A DNA stretch of 64,000 bases from Phlyctochytrium arcticum (lineage: Eukaryota; Chytridiomycota; Chytridiomycetes; Chytridiales; Chytridiaceae), in contig JAHLKI010000018.1 of assembly GCA_025602905.1 (NCBI GenBank), forward strand, positions 1 to 64,000, written 5' to 3'. The translations under genes were made by a program, and so were the position numbers. A model generated the notes under the pieces. That model did not search any database. It saw only the letters and a list, made by a program, of their open reading frames with translations, and was not told the DNA's origin. Shown piece by piece: positions 1-10,107 of this stretch (position 1 is its first letter; the number at the start of each line of letters is the position of its first letter).

Positions 1-237
1 CACCTGGACATTGTGAAGTATTTGGTCTCACTTGGGGCAGATATACGAGCATGTGATGATGCGGCTCTGCGCCGTGCAAGCAGACAAGGTCACCTGGACG
101 TAGTAAAATATTTGGTCTCGCTTGATTGTTATCTGCTCGGATATCCGCTCCAATGTCCAGGTGACCGTTCCCGCTTGCTCCTTATACAGCCTCGGCTGTA
201 CAATCTCCTGACCACGGAGTCAGAGTGGACATTATGA
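1..237 (+). pseudogene. Ankyrin-repeat gene fragment, truncated by window start
   Basis: The open frame enters from the left edge and shows two ankyrin-type units: [15 protein letters not shown] near bases 1-45 and [12 protein letters not shown] near bases 88-123. After about base 119 the frame loses ankyrin character, and the same DNA reads as ankyrin on the opposite strand. The frame ends at a TGA at 235-237. A further plus-strand remnant (MKYFFFSLGADI) follows at about 235-268 in a broken context. Ankyrin repeats mediate protein-protein contacts, but this copy looks scrambled rather than functional. What lies left of base 1 is unknown, so an intact N-terminal part cannot be excluded. Confidence 0.65.
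119..200 (-). pseudogene. Inverted ankyrin-repeat fragment inside the plus-strand ankyrin tract
   Basis: Read on the minus strand this stretch gives [18 protein letters not shown]. That is an ankyrin unit lacking the middle helix (the VVKYLVSL part is missing), followed by the start of the next unit. It is embedded between plus-strand ankyrin remnants, so a small inversion with an internal deletion is the simplest reading. Confidence 0.55.
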
Positions 238-339
238 AATACTTTTTTTTTCACTTGGAGCGGATATATGGGAATTTAAAGACGATGATGATGCTTTAGT
301 AAGTTCTTGCTGAAGTGACGGAAAAACGGAGCCTTGGAC

Positions 340-525
340 GGTGCTGAAGACGGTGAATGTGGGATCCGAGAAACGAAACGTCGAGCCGAAGAAAAGATCC
401 AAAAGTAACCGAGAACGAGAGAGGGGAAGCCGGTGATGAAGACAATGGATGTGGGGTCCGAGGAACGAAACATTGAGACGAAAAAAAACACGAAAGTGAC
501 CGAGAACGAGATAGGGGGGAAACGG
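340..525. repeat. Two-copy imperfect tandem repeat, unit about 88 bp
   Basis: Two adjacent copies share the order: GAAGAC, ATGTGGGRTCCGAG, AACGAAAC, GACCGAGAACGAGA-like block, GGGGAA. They begin near 347 and 435. A further shared block (ACGGAGCCTTGGACGGT) flanks the pair at about 325 and 530. The minus-strand open frames over this stretch come from the repeat and resemble no protein I know. It fills the gap between the ankyrin remnant and the next gene. Confidence 0.6.
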
Positions 526-565
526 AAACGGAGCCTTGGACGGTGGGTTGGACTTTGACATTCAA

Positions 566-2380
566 CTAATCATGTGTGGTGCGTTGTTTGAGAGGTGTGA
601 AGTTGTCTTTGGTGGAAGCTCTCCCTTTTGCGACCGAGTCTGGGAGTGAGGGCACCAGGTGGGCATATACAGGGACAGTACGGCCAGCCGATGTCAGTAG
701 AGTGGACAAGGCTCTACCAGCTTCCAAAATTGGGCCGCGGATGAATGCAATTAGGCGAAGAGCGTCCAACAGACTGTCGCCAAGGTTGGGTTGGGCAAGA
801 CGGAATGGCCGATCACAATCTGTTTCGCGGTAGTATATGCGTCCAGAGCCAGTGTCAATTTCCGGAGATAACATTCGGAAATAAATCGTTGCGTCCGACG
901 CCAAACCGACGAAACAGCGGACCTTTTCAAGGTCGGCTGGGCGTTCACAGAACCGGGCGACCACAGAGTTCATCTGCAGAGTGGCCTCCGCTGCTGCCAC
1001 GACGTGGTCTTTGTGCACCCTGACCCCGTTAGCCTCAAATTCGGTAATGAGGAAGGGTAATGGCTCATCATCGAAGGCAATTTTTAGAGCCGCGAAGTCG
1101 GAGCGCGATGAGCCAGCTCCGGCAGTCTGTGGGAAGAGGTGGTCCATTTCCCACAAGGGCGCGAACTCGTGTCGCGGGGCGAGTTTCACGGCGTTAGATA
1201 AAATTGGTCCCCACAACTCGCCTTTGATGTGATTTTCCGAGGGATGGCTTCCCGGCCCTCGTGTGCCCCTAGGAAAATAGGTTGCCACGGCTGATATAGC
1301 TGCCGCCACAGTCAAAGTCTCCACAAACGGCCCGCGCGCAAGGTCCTGATCCAACGGACCATCCTTGGCCAGAAGGATCTGCAGGCTGTTCAATGCCAGA
1401 TTGTGGCAGGCGCATTCTTTCAGCACCCCCTCCACCATCTGCGTGTTGAACTTCACTACAGTGGTAGTTGGCAGCAGGACCTCATGCGGGGCAGCGTAAC
1501 CTAGGCTTTGCAATGTGGCGGCCTGAAAAATTGACCAGGGAACCTTTTCCATTGCGTGACGGCCAAGCTGTTGCACTTCGGCGGTTGGCGATGTTAATAG
1601 TGCCATTTGCAAGCTGCGGTAGGAGCTGGCGAATGCATACTCAACTGCAGGCTGTGTTGCCGGAATGATGGCTGGGCTTGGCAATGCTGTCGTCGACGGG
1701 TCAGGGGTTGCGGAGCCTTCCAGGGCTTCATCTTCGGTCATGTTGTCCTGTGAGTCTTCGAAGTCGGGGAACTCGTCCTCCTCTTCTTCCTCCTCCTCCA
1801 CTTGCATGGGGGCCACGCTTGCAGCTTGCGCATCCCGCCACTCCAACGCCTGCTTGGTGGCCATGTATCCAACACCCTCTTTCACTGCCAGTAGTCGCTG
1901 CTGGGCAAGTTCAGCCATGGTTTTGAATGTGGGCGTGTTGATATGATCGCTCAAAGTTTGCCGCCCGGCTGCTTTTGGCTAAAAGGGTTCGATGAGATCA
2001 AATATACACCGTTCACATTCGGTTAATGAAATACCGCCAGATTTTTGGCCATGAGAATGGCCGCCTTTCGACCAGACTTGGCAGCATTGCCGGTGGAAAG
2101 CACTTTTAGGTCCTGAATTAGCATGCGCACGATGTGCCGCATGTAGTTGCCGTCATCTATTTTCAACACTGCGACTTCCGCGATGAAGTCGGCAAATGAT
2201 GTTGGATCCCAGTTCCGGTACAATCGGTGCGTCCAATACCCTGGAAGAACATTAAGTAAAATTATTCCGACAAAGTAGTACTGTACGCGATATCTAACCT
2301 GGCGCGTTGAGTTGAGTTAGCACTGCTGGAGCAAGTGGTGTTGCTGGTCTGCGTCGATCCGCTGGTCTCTTGCGGCCCAT
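566..2380 (-). CDS. Unknown 566-aa protein with possible PD-(D/E)XK-like core
   Basis: Three exons by my model: 2299-2380, 2035-2240 and 566-1978. Both introns are short (58 and 56 nt), with GTTAGA/GTATTT donors and TTCCAG/TTTTAG acceptors, and the phases agree. The start is an ATG at 2380 (MGRKRPADRRRP). Residues 1-30 are basic and proline-rich. Residues about 30-96 form a predicted helical region (YWTHRLYRNWDPTSFADFI). An acidic tract follows near 155-175. The C-terminal half contains D-x(15-20)-FLITEFEAN near residues 390-413, then a predicted helix. That resembles the D...ExE/K strand pair of PD-(D/E)XK nucleases, including those of Crinkler-type proteins, but there is no clear lysine. 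No N-terminal Crinkler LxLFLAK motif is visible. The assignment is weak; treat as unknown. A fragment related to its intron 1 region lies at about 4.13 kb. Confidence 0.6.
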
Positions 2381-2704
2381 ATTTGACACTTTGAGGGTGG
2401 TGGATTCGAATAAGTATCGAGAGAGCGCGGTAGCACGGTGGGACTGAGGTAAGATGAGAAGATGAGAGACGCGTCAAGTATGGGGGGTGTACTCTGTGTC
2501 GCTGCCGGTCGCTGTAAAGCTGAAACGCATCGGGGCCAAACGTAGAGTCTTGTCCACGCGTGTCCGATCTGCAGTTGCCATGGCAATTGACTCAGGATAT
2601 TATTCAGACTGGGCCTGCCCCGCAATCTCGCGTTTGTCTCGCTCAACTCATCTGCAGAATGGCAGCACGATAACAGAGTCGTTGTGCCTCCTCGCTGTGA
2701 GGCA

Positions 2705-3015
2705 TCCACATCCCCGCCTTGGCCCTTTTTGCCTTCGCGTACTGGCAGCGCCTCCAAGTCCCTTGGCCCCGCTGCCTAATGGGAGAGGTGATCCTGGACA
2801 ACAGCGCAGCTTTCGAAGCTCCAGTCCAGGAGAGCCGCGGTGATTCTGGTATCACTGCTGACGTTCTGTGCTGCTTGCTACATCTCCGCCCTGGCCCTCC
2901 TTGCCTCCGCGTACTGGTAGCGCCTCCAATTACATTGGCCCCGCTTCCTAATGAGAGAGGGAACCTGGTGTCAGCGCAGCTTTCGAAGCTCCAAATCCAG
3001 GCTTCCCGCAGCAAG
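2705..3015. repeat. Imperfect tandem duplication, unit about 172 bp
   Basis: The first copy starts near 2715 (CGCCTTGGCCC) and the second near 2887 (CGCCCTGGCCC). Both contain GCGTACTGG.AGCGCCTCCAA and later GCGCAGCTTTCGAAGCTCCA (2803-2822 and 2973-2992). Divergence is moderate. No coding signal is convincing in any frame. Confidence 0.7.
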
Positions 3016-3146
3016 CAGCGTGATGAGTTTGCGAGTTATCATTATTTTTTTGTGATGATGGATACTGATTTTCCCTTTTCTTTTTTCTTGGCCTTGTATT
3101 ATGTAGGAGCTATCTGATTCTTCTAGGGGCCGGTACACGTTTTGGT

Positions 3147-3690
3147 AAGTCATATACCTCTACTTCAGATGTTTCTGCCCCGTACTCACAATCGAGCACA
3201 ATTTAGTGAATGAAGCCAGTTCCGAATAACCTTGGTCATATCGTGCTACTTGTCAAGATGTTCCCAAATAATGGTATCCGTCGCTCGTTTACGTCTTTCT
3301 TCAAGCCCAAGCCTCCTGATTAAATGACAAGGGTCAGCGCCGATGGTCAAGGAAGACATACACGCCGTCTACCATGCGCTACATGGAGGCGCCCGGTTCG
3401 GCGTAGTCACCAGTATGCCATGTTTAGGTCAGTTATATACCTCCCTTCAGGGCCTTCACCTGTTTCTGCCCTTGTACTCACAATCAAGCATAATTTAGTG
3501 AATGAAGCAAGCTCCGAATTCCATTGGTCACATCGTGCTACTTGTCAAGATGTTCCCAAACAATGATATCCGTCTCCGTCCCTCGTAGCTTTTTGATCGA
3601 CCGCTAAAAATCGGCGGACGCGGACAAGAAATCGTTCAAGACATGCGCGGCCGTTAGCCGTCTACCATTCGCTACATTACAGTGGGGAGT
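3147..3690. repeat. Imperfect tandem duplication, unit about 280-290 bp
   Basis: Copy one (about 3147-3390) and copy two (about 3426-3690) share ATATACCTC, GTACTCACAATC, AATTTAGTGAATGAAGC, TCGTGCTACTTGTCAAGATG, and a GCCGTCTACCATKCGCTACAT block. The spacing is close to 280-290 bp. No open frame spans both units, so the copies look non-coding. Confidence 0.7.
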
Positions 3691-4124
3691 ATTTCGCATT
3701 TGATGGGTTTTAGTGCTCGTAAATTTATCTTGGATACGATGGGTTTTACATTTGGAAAAGTACTTTTGATGTCTGCTGCAATGAAAAGTATAATGCCATG
3801 TAATATCGCCAACACAGTCACACAAAATTATATCGTTTCCGCAGACCGAGTGAAATCCATCAGGAAATTGTCGAATTGTGATGCTTCAAAAGTGTTCAAT
3901 CATGGTTGTCCCCATACTCATACCCGAGTCTTCCGCAAGAAAATTGTTGGACGCCGCAAGACACAACTTTTGTGTTGAAGTCCACACTGGGCTTGCTTTT
4001 GACAAATGGGCCTCCCGTCCATCATGTTGGCAGCGCTGCAAGTTGGAGCTTATCTCGGATCCGAGAAATATACAAATGCCGCATTGCTGATCCCAGGTTT
4101 TATGGAGTTGCGTCGTCCTGTAGG

Positions 4125-4205
4125 CTTGGAGAACAATAAGTAAAATCATTCGGACGAAGTACGACTGTACGCGATATCTAACCTGGTTCGTTTAGCTAGG
4201 ACAGT
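4125..4205 (-). pseudogene. Duplicated fragment of the 566-2380 gene (intron 1 region)
   Basis: On the plus strand the block AATAAGTAAAATCATTC...GTACGCGATATCTAACCTGG at about 4134-4193 closely matches 2251-2301, the first intron and exon junction of the unknown gene at 566-2380. The homology fades on both sides, so only a fragment of that gene, or of a relative, is present. Confidence 0.55.
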
Positions 4206-6122
4206 ACTGATGGGGCAGTGATGCCCTTATTGTTGTTCGTGGCGCTTTCTCGGGTAGCATAACCGGCAGTTTGCTGTATGGATCCAATATCTCGAAATTT
4301 GTCAAGAAAAGCTCAGGGGCGCCATTATGATCTCTACCACAATCGTAAGATTCAAGTGCCACGAGAGCAAATGATGTTTAAATACCGAATCGTGAATTAA
4401 CAAAGCTCGCCAGCAAGCACATACATTCAGCTACGGAATAGAATCAGCTCCTATGATACAACAAAATATGATGATGGGGTAGGTAGAAAGAGAACGAGTG
4501 TAAAGTATAGGTAAAAGGACGGGGTTGAGGACTGTGTCGCAAAGCAATGCTGGAAAGAAAGGAAAGGCCAACCAAGCGAGCGGAGTTTGGCGGAGTTGAA
4601 AGTATCAGTGCGCGCCGCTCACAGGTCATGTGTTCTTTAATGAGCGCGTCCTGGACACTTTTTAGGTTTCTTCTGTCCCGGTTCTTGGTCCTTCCTTTTC
4701 AACTACTTCCCGCCTAGTCCCTACATTTTAAATTTGATGCTGGATTTTGACCGGTACTCTTGCTTCCTGTCTTTTCAACGAGTCCTTTGCCAGATTTTTC
4801 CTGTCCTTCTGTCTTTTTCTATTCTCAAAATATTACGCCCTCTTTCACTGTTTTTCAAATGTCGCCCACGGTCCTCTCATGACCCAACAGTCTTTCTGCC
4901 TGCCACGACCTCGTTTTTTCTCCCACCCTCCCCTTTTCTCCTCTTCTTGTTGCCTCCCTTCCTGTCCTGTTCTTTCCGATTATATAGCCAAGATATTTCC
5001 TGACTGTCTTTTTCGGTAAGACGAGGATTTTTCATACTATTTCTTCTTTTTTTTGGCTTTGAAGATTCTCCTACTCTTACTGATCTTCTCATGACTGCTT
5101 CTTTACTTTCCTCAATACGTTGATCTACTTTCTCCCCTACTTAATTGTTCATTCCGTATAAAGTCTGTCGGATCTGTCTATTGGCATGCTTCCTGCTGAT
5201 TCCTTCTTTCTTACTTGGGGGCTCTTCTGTCACTCTGACTGATCGATAGTTAAACTCATTGGTCGGATGTTGCTGTCCTTGAATTGCACTATTTCGCAGA
5301 TCATAGCAAGTTCTTTTCGTTTTCGCCTGGGGTCCTGTAGAAAATTGATGGTCCAACATAGGGGGTAATGGCTTGCTGTCTGCGATTGTTTCCCTTTTAA
5401 CCTCGTCGTTCCATTCCTCGTCTGGAGAATCTGACATTCATCTCTTTTATTCAGGCTCATACCGATTGGCCGTCTGATCATTCCCAAACTTCCTTTCATA
5501 TCTTTTGCTGTTCGCTTTAGTGTATGGTCAACTTCATTCGCCTGATGTTTCCTTATATGTTGCTTCATTCCTGTTGGGCTCTCCTGTCTATCTGCCTGAT
5601 TCATTTCTCGTATTTTTCTAGCCTTTGAGCCTGCATGCATCACCTACTTCCCACTCTTCAATTATTGAGTGCTACGTTTTTGATGGATACGTCGGTAAAC
5701 AAATAACAGGAATAATAATAGTTGTACCGTGGATATGACCCGTACTCGGGCTATTTACGCTTGGGCGGTGTAAGCGTGTAAATGACAGGGTGGTGGGTAA
5801 ATTGACATGCGGCAAGCTATCATGAATACGATTTTACGATTGTTTTTTTTTCCTTCCGCGGTTTAGAATGCAGATTAGAATGAGGAATGAGGACAAAATA
5901 TAAAGTATAGGGTCGGAATGTCAACCATTACTTGAGATTTTCATCCGCTTCCGTAGTTTTGTATTTACGCTCAAAGTGCTTGCTCAGCGTGAGCACATCT
6001 CGCTATTTCCGGTTGAACGCATATGGCCAAGTAGAGCATAAATACTCTGCAATAACAAGCTTAGAGTTTTTGGATAGGGCCGGATGGGTGGCGGCATAAA
6101 AAAATGTTGCAGAAAATACAAA
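4206..6122. other. No gene seen; contains a 1-kb polypyrimidine-skewed block
   Basis: From about 4640 to 5650 the plus strand is unusually rich in T and C (long TTTTCTTCC-type runs), so the minus strand is purine-rich. Minus-strand open frames at 5141-5437 and 5230-5643 overlap in different frames. They have no initiator context, introns or recognisable domain, and are best explained by the base skew. 4206-4640 and 5650-6122 show nothing I can assign. Confidence 0.5.
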
Positions 6123-6222
6123 ATGGGTGGGGTGGGTTTGATTCCCCCATCGGTGGGAATTTTCCGTTTTATCCTCCTACTGATTAAGTATGGCAAGCCA
6201 TTTCGTCGTCGCCAAACATTAG

Positions 6223-7269
6223 CTGTTGGTCCTTTTGCTCGTCCTGCCCATCCTCCTCGGATTAGCCCTGAGCAACAATGTCGTGGTCGATAGCGCATGC
6301 ACCTGCCACCCAGACGCACCATCCTCGTTTACAGGGTACATAGACCGCGGCCCAGCTTCACCCTCCAACAACTTCCATTTTTCGCGAGTGTCCTGCACTT
6401 ACGATGTAGCCGTCTACATGAGCGACTACCTCAAAGCTTTCCCGAAAAAAACAACGGATTGGATCGTCCCGTTTTATAATAAAGTTTGGAAGCATTTGAA
6501 GAAGAATTACGGCGGGTGTAGTATTGATCGTCAAGTTCCGGCACCCATAGGCCCCAGCTGTACAGATTTTGGCGCCCCAAAACCTCTGGTGATCGAACTC
6601 GACGTCTACGTTGGCGGCAGCGCATACAAATGGGAACACCGCTTCGACTCCAGTCAGAGAGTGAATCACCGGTCGTTCCTCGCCGCGGCGTATCATGACT
6701 GGTCCGACACCAATTTTAACTACAAACAACAGACCATCTTGGCGCTGTGTCTTGGTGTCGAGGCTGCCTCGCAGGGGACGCGATATCCAGCTATAGTCCC
6801 TAATCCCTACAGACCCATGCTCCCTGGCACCTACAAAAAGGAATCCTTTGCCAATATGTGCGTGTACGATTTTTTCAACAAGACGGGGTACACGGCTGAA
6901 GCTGCGACATGGTATAATACTCTCATGCAGACAACCCAAGACAATGTCCCGGCCGGCGCGAAGGGTGTTAACTGGTTCAAGAACTGGTTTTTGCCCTTGT
7001 ACCAACAACATAACAACACCATGTCGTTTCAATCCACTTATTTCGGGCTTTTGGCTCAGCACTTTCCGACCGTTTTGGACGGGGCGGGAGTTACAAGCTA
7101 CGTGCGACGAGCGAGTGTGGGAGAATATGTGCATTTTATGAGTGCGGCGGTTGGGCGTAGTTTGGAGGGGATGGCGCGTGTTTTGTTTAATACTGGATGG
7201 AAACCAGAGGAGCTTACTGCGGCCCGGACAAACTTTCCCGTTCTTAATACCATGTACGCTTACCCTTAA
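6223..7269 (+). CDS. Predicted secreted protein of unknown family, about 348 aa
   Basis: The open frame begins after a TAG at 6220-6222 and has no internal ATG near its start. The first residues form a signal peptide (LLVLLLVLPILLGLALS, then probable cleavage before the ACTCHPD segment). The missing ATG probably sits in an upstream mini-exon; one candidate is 6123-6131 with an intron 6132-6222 (GTGGGT donor, CTGAT branch, CATTAG acceptor), but this is speculative. The mature part has several cysteines (CTC, GGC, SC, MC), the motif NWFKNWFLPLYQQH near residue 260 and GLLAQHFP near 285. There is no HExxH or other catalytic signature I recognise. No transmembrane segment follows the signal peptide, so extracellular or cell-wall location is likely. 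Confidence 0.65.
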   Translation: MLVLLLVLPILLGLALSNNVVVDSACTCHPDAPSSFTGYIDRGPASPSNNFHFSRVSCTYDVAVYMSDYLKAFPKKTTDWIVPFYNKVWKHLKKNYGGCSIDRQVPAPIGPSCTDFGAPKPLVIELDVYVGGSAYKWEHRFDSSQRVNHRSFLAAAYHDWSDTNFNYKQQTILALCLGVEAASQGTRYPAIVPNPYRPMLPGTYKKESFANMCVYDFFNKTGYTAEAATWYNTLMQTTQDNVPAGAKGVNWFKNWFLPLYQQHNNTMSFQSTYFGLLAQHFPTVLDGAGVTSYVRRASVGEYVHFMSAAVGRSLEGMARVLFNTGWKPEELTAARTNFPVLNTMYAYP

Positions 7270-8280
7270 ATTCCATTCTAGTGCCTTTCGGGATAAGTTT
7301 CAAATATTACTATACCTTTTTTTTGTATAACCAACCCAACCTGAATTCAATTTTCGGATTCTGGTAGATAAACCCAGTCGGTGTGCTTCGAGCCTGCGGG
7401 AGTGAGCTCTGTTTAATTTCTGAATACTAAAATACAAGAGGTTAATGTGTTGTAGTCTCCAAGATACGATAATCAGAACGAGGGATCGTGAAACAAGTAG
7501 AGAAAGAAGTGTATCTGCCTGCGAGCGGGAATAGTAGCTGCATGACGCGTGGGAATTTTGGATGAGTGGTTGTAGAAAGCAAGTCATAAGGAAGAATAAG
7601 CTGGAGAGAGGTAGCAAGAGGAGAACGAAACATTACGAAAGCTCGACCCAGAAAGTTGGTTTTTGAACGGGCGAGCAAATGTTTCATCCTTCTTTGAGAA
7701 ACATGAGCGCAAAGTCAATGGCAGTGAGCAGAGTTACTGGAGCGGTTGACTTGAAAGGTCGGAACGGCAAGCACAGAATGGGCGACAAGCCAAAAATCGA
7801 GACATGCACTTTGTTACATACAGGCATGGCGGATGAAGGAAGGAAATGGGAAATCGACGATACGCGAGGCCTGTCGCAACCTTTATAGTGTGTAGAAACT
7901 CAAGGCGCACCAAAATAACGGATTCTCGGACTGCGCGTGTCCTGGGCTGTGTGTTAGCGGGTAGCGAGGCCCTGCCTTCCCAGTATGGATTGATTCAGAT
8001 AGGAATGATAAGGAGAGGGTGGGTGGGGAAAGCATCGATTGAAAGAGTTTGTGATCAGAGTCAACGGTTGAACATCCCAGGGAGATGCCGGCCTTGCCAA
8101 GTTATGCAGTATGTCCGGTACGCCCGGAACCGTTCACTCGTTTGAGACTGAGAGTACAGGCTATGGATGGATCGTTGTGCCTCCGACTCTTTACTGGTGT
8201 TGAAATTTACTCGAGGGACACATTAATACACCATACAACCGCAAATGAGTTAAATTAGCTACAATAGCTATCTACAATAA
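7270..8280. other. Intergenic, no gene seen
   Basis: Open frames here are short, overlap on both strands, and lack splice-compatible continuation or domain character. This is the space between the ends of the secreted-protein gene and the EI24-like gene, so it should contain both 3' UTRs. Confidence 0.5.
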
Positions 8281-9741
8281 CTACATAACTTTCTTCGGGG
8301 AAGCCTTGGAAGCTAGTCTCAAGACATTTTCTTTGCTAGAGCGTAAATCACGTTCTGCAAAAATTTCGATACATAAACTTGCCGTAGCGGCCTGAGCTAT
8401 GCCAAACGAAAGCGGACCAACCCAAGGAATAGATAATAACAGATAGAAGGGAATAGTAAAACCCGCTATGATGGGCTCATTATCTCGGAACCATGCTCGC
8501 CGCTGCAAAAGCATAGATGAATCAGGATCATGATTACGATGACACAATGTTGGGAAACAAACCTCAAATACATTCATCTCTGACCGACATAAATATGGCT
8601 CGACAAGCTCCCTTTCAAGGGCACGGAAGCTCCAGATTCCTCTCAAGAGTGGTCCCCGCACAAATCGCCACCATGGCGGTGAGACCAGCCCAGCCGCGTA
8701 AAAGTAGACTGCCCTCTGATACCCAATCGACATGCCCAAGTAGGAGAATGTCGCGAGTGGCCACGTTAATCCTCCAATTATCGGAGTGAGAGAAATAAGG
8801 TATAATCCTGCCAGAAGTAAGAGCCGCTTGACGTAACGCTTGACATAAGCCAACATCCGCACGCTCCACGCCTTGCGTCCACCTGGGAACAGGATTCCGG
8901 ACAGGCGCGATTGCTCATGGGTCCCTTCTGCTGTATCTGCCTTTGAATCTACTTCTTTGGTTCCTGATGATCCTGGGATGCCCGGCGGTACTGGCGCCGG
9001 CACAGGAGGTGGAGGAGGTATAAATAGTGAAGGGGATGTGATGGAGGGGGTTGCCGTAGATTCCAGGCGCCCTGCGGAAGACGAAGAAGAAGATTTGGTA
9101 GATTGTGGTGCACTAACGTTGGGAGCATCATCAAGAGAACGTGAGAATTTCAAGATGAACCGCGATTTGTTGGTTGGTAACGCAGATTGCAATGCAAGTG
9201 ATCGAAGTGCTTCAAAGAACAGCCGGTCCAGAGGTTCTGGCCAGGCATATCGTATAAGATAGAGTCCAGCGTCGGGCGTCACCAAAAGAAACCAGGAAAT
9301 CAGATAATCCACTCGATCCATTGTCCAGTCTAGCATAGATGTGAAAGTGGTGCCCAAAATCGGCCGAACGAATGCGTTAGACCCCCAGTGGATGAGGCGC
9401 AATGGAAGAAAGATGATGTGGGTCAGAGTAAACAGTGCTGCCGCGACGGCTGCGAGGTATATGAACGCTTTGACCAGCCTTGACCGGGTTCGCTGGGAGC
9501 GTAACGCGGCAAGCGTACCCCGGCCGGCCAACTTTGTGCCCAAAAGGATAGTTTCGACAGACCATGTCTTGACTTCCGGAGGGCGCAACAGGGGTATAGG
9601 AGAGTCTGTTGAGAAGAGTTGCTGGACATGGGCGATAACGTCGTCCAAAAGCGTTGGAGAAGACGGAGATGACTGTCCACCAGCAACCCCCGTACTTTCC
9701 AGCGCGCCCTGAGATCTCTCGAGTTTTTCACCGGAATCCAT
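8281..9741 (-). CDS. EI24/Lds-like multi-pass membrane protein
   Basis: Two exons: 8563-9741 and 8281-8502. The 60-nt intron 8503-8562 (GTTTGT...TTTTGCAG, CTGAT branch) has no stop in frame and would be read through by naive ORF callers. The product is about 466 aa. It has a hydrophilic N-terminus, hydrophobic segments near residues 92-115 and 140-160, and a low-complexity Ser/Pro linker near 205-260. The C-terminal half has paired hydrophobic segments, including LISLTPIIGGLTWPLATF and FTIPFYLLLSIPWVGPLSF. This arrangement fits the EI24 family, which includes the yeast Lds1/Lds2/Rrt8 lipid-droplet or spore-wall proteins. Known members act in ER or lipid-droplet membranes; function here is inferred from family only. 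It is divergent from the zinc transporter across 366 bp. Confidence 0.7.
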   Translation of the reverse strand: MDSGEKLERSQGALESTGVAGGQSSPSSPTLLDDVIAHVQQLFSTDSPIPLLRPPEVKTWSVETILLGTKLAGRGTLAALRSQRTRSRLVKAFIYLAAVAAALFTLTHIIFLPLRLIHWGSNAFVRPILGTTFTSMLDWTMDRVDYLISWFLLVTPDAGLYLIRYAWPEPLDRLFFEALRSLALQSALPTNKSRFILKFSRSLDDAPNVSAPQSTKSSSSSSAGRLESTATPSITSPSLFIPPPPPVPAPVPPGIPGSSGTKEVDSKADTAEGTHEQSRLSGILFPGGRKAWSVRMLAYVKRYVKRLLLLAGLYLISLTPIIGGLTWPLATFSYLGMSIGYQRAVYFYAAGLVSPPWWRFVRGPLLRGIWSFRALERELVEPYLCRSEMNVFEVCFPTLCHRNHDPDSSMLLQRRAWFRDNEPIIAGFTIPFYLLLSIPWVGPLSFGIAQAATASLCIEIFAERDLRSSKENVLRLASKASPKKVM

Positions 9742-10107
9742 TGCAGCCGAGCATTCCTCGTTCTTGATTTAATAAACTTGGATGGAGAAACTGCCGAGAA
9801 AGTTGACGATCTCTTGCGTGGAAAACAACAAGGCCGCGTTGAACGGTTGAATGGTTGGTCACAACTCTGGCTGCTGCGCATTCGATGGCTTAGTAGATTG
9901 GAAGCACGTCGGAGACGACTGGGAGACGATTAACAAATTCCGGCATTTGCAGATCCGGCAAAACATCCGGAAAAGAAGCACGTTGAGCAAAGAAGGAAAC
10001 ACTTATCCAGCAACAAAAGCGTCTTGCTGGAATCCGTCCGCGGAATATCAAGTCACGCCAAGAGTCTTCTTACAGCAAAGTTAACCCGGAGTCGTCCTGA
10101 GACAAAC
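9742..10107. promoter_or_regulatory. Shared divergent promoter region (EI24-like / zinc transporter)
   Basis: 366 bp separate the two start codons, which point away from each other. The minus gene starts at ATG 9741 and the plus gene at ATG 10108. I see no clear TATA box or binding site. Both promoters and 5' UTRs must lie here. Confidence 0.5.

Noticed and set aside
232..561. Overlapping minus-strand ORFs rich in Ser/Pro/Phe
   Set aside because: They arise from the 88-bp tandem repeat read in several frames; no start context, domain or splice support.
5141..5643. Two overlapping charged ORFs on the minus strand
   Set aside because: The purine-rich strand produces long Lys/Glu/Arg frames by composition; the frames overlap and share no homology.
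6358..7134. 258-aa ORF on the minus strand opposite the secreted-protein gene
   Set aside because: It is the shadow of a real gene; it lacks domain character and the plus strand has a signal peptide and consistent coding pattern.
6226..7269. Basic secretory (peptidase-like) protein assignment for the secreted protein
   Set aside because: The spacing of some aromatic motifs is suggestive, but no HExxH zinc motif is present.
8281..9741. Uninterrupted 486-aa reading of the EI24-like gene
   Set aside because: The extra 20 residues are encoded by a sequence with donor, branch and acceptor signals and interrupt a membrane-protein motif.
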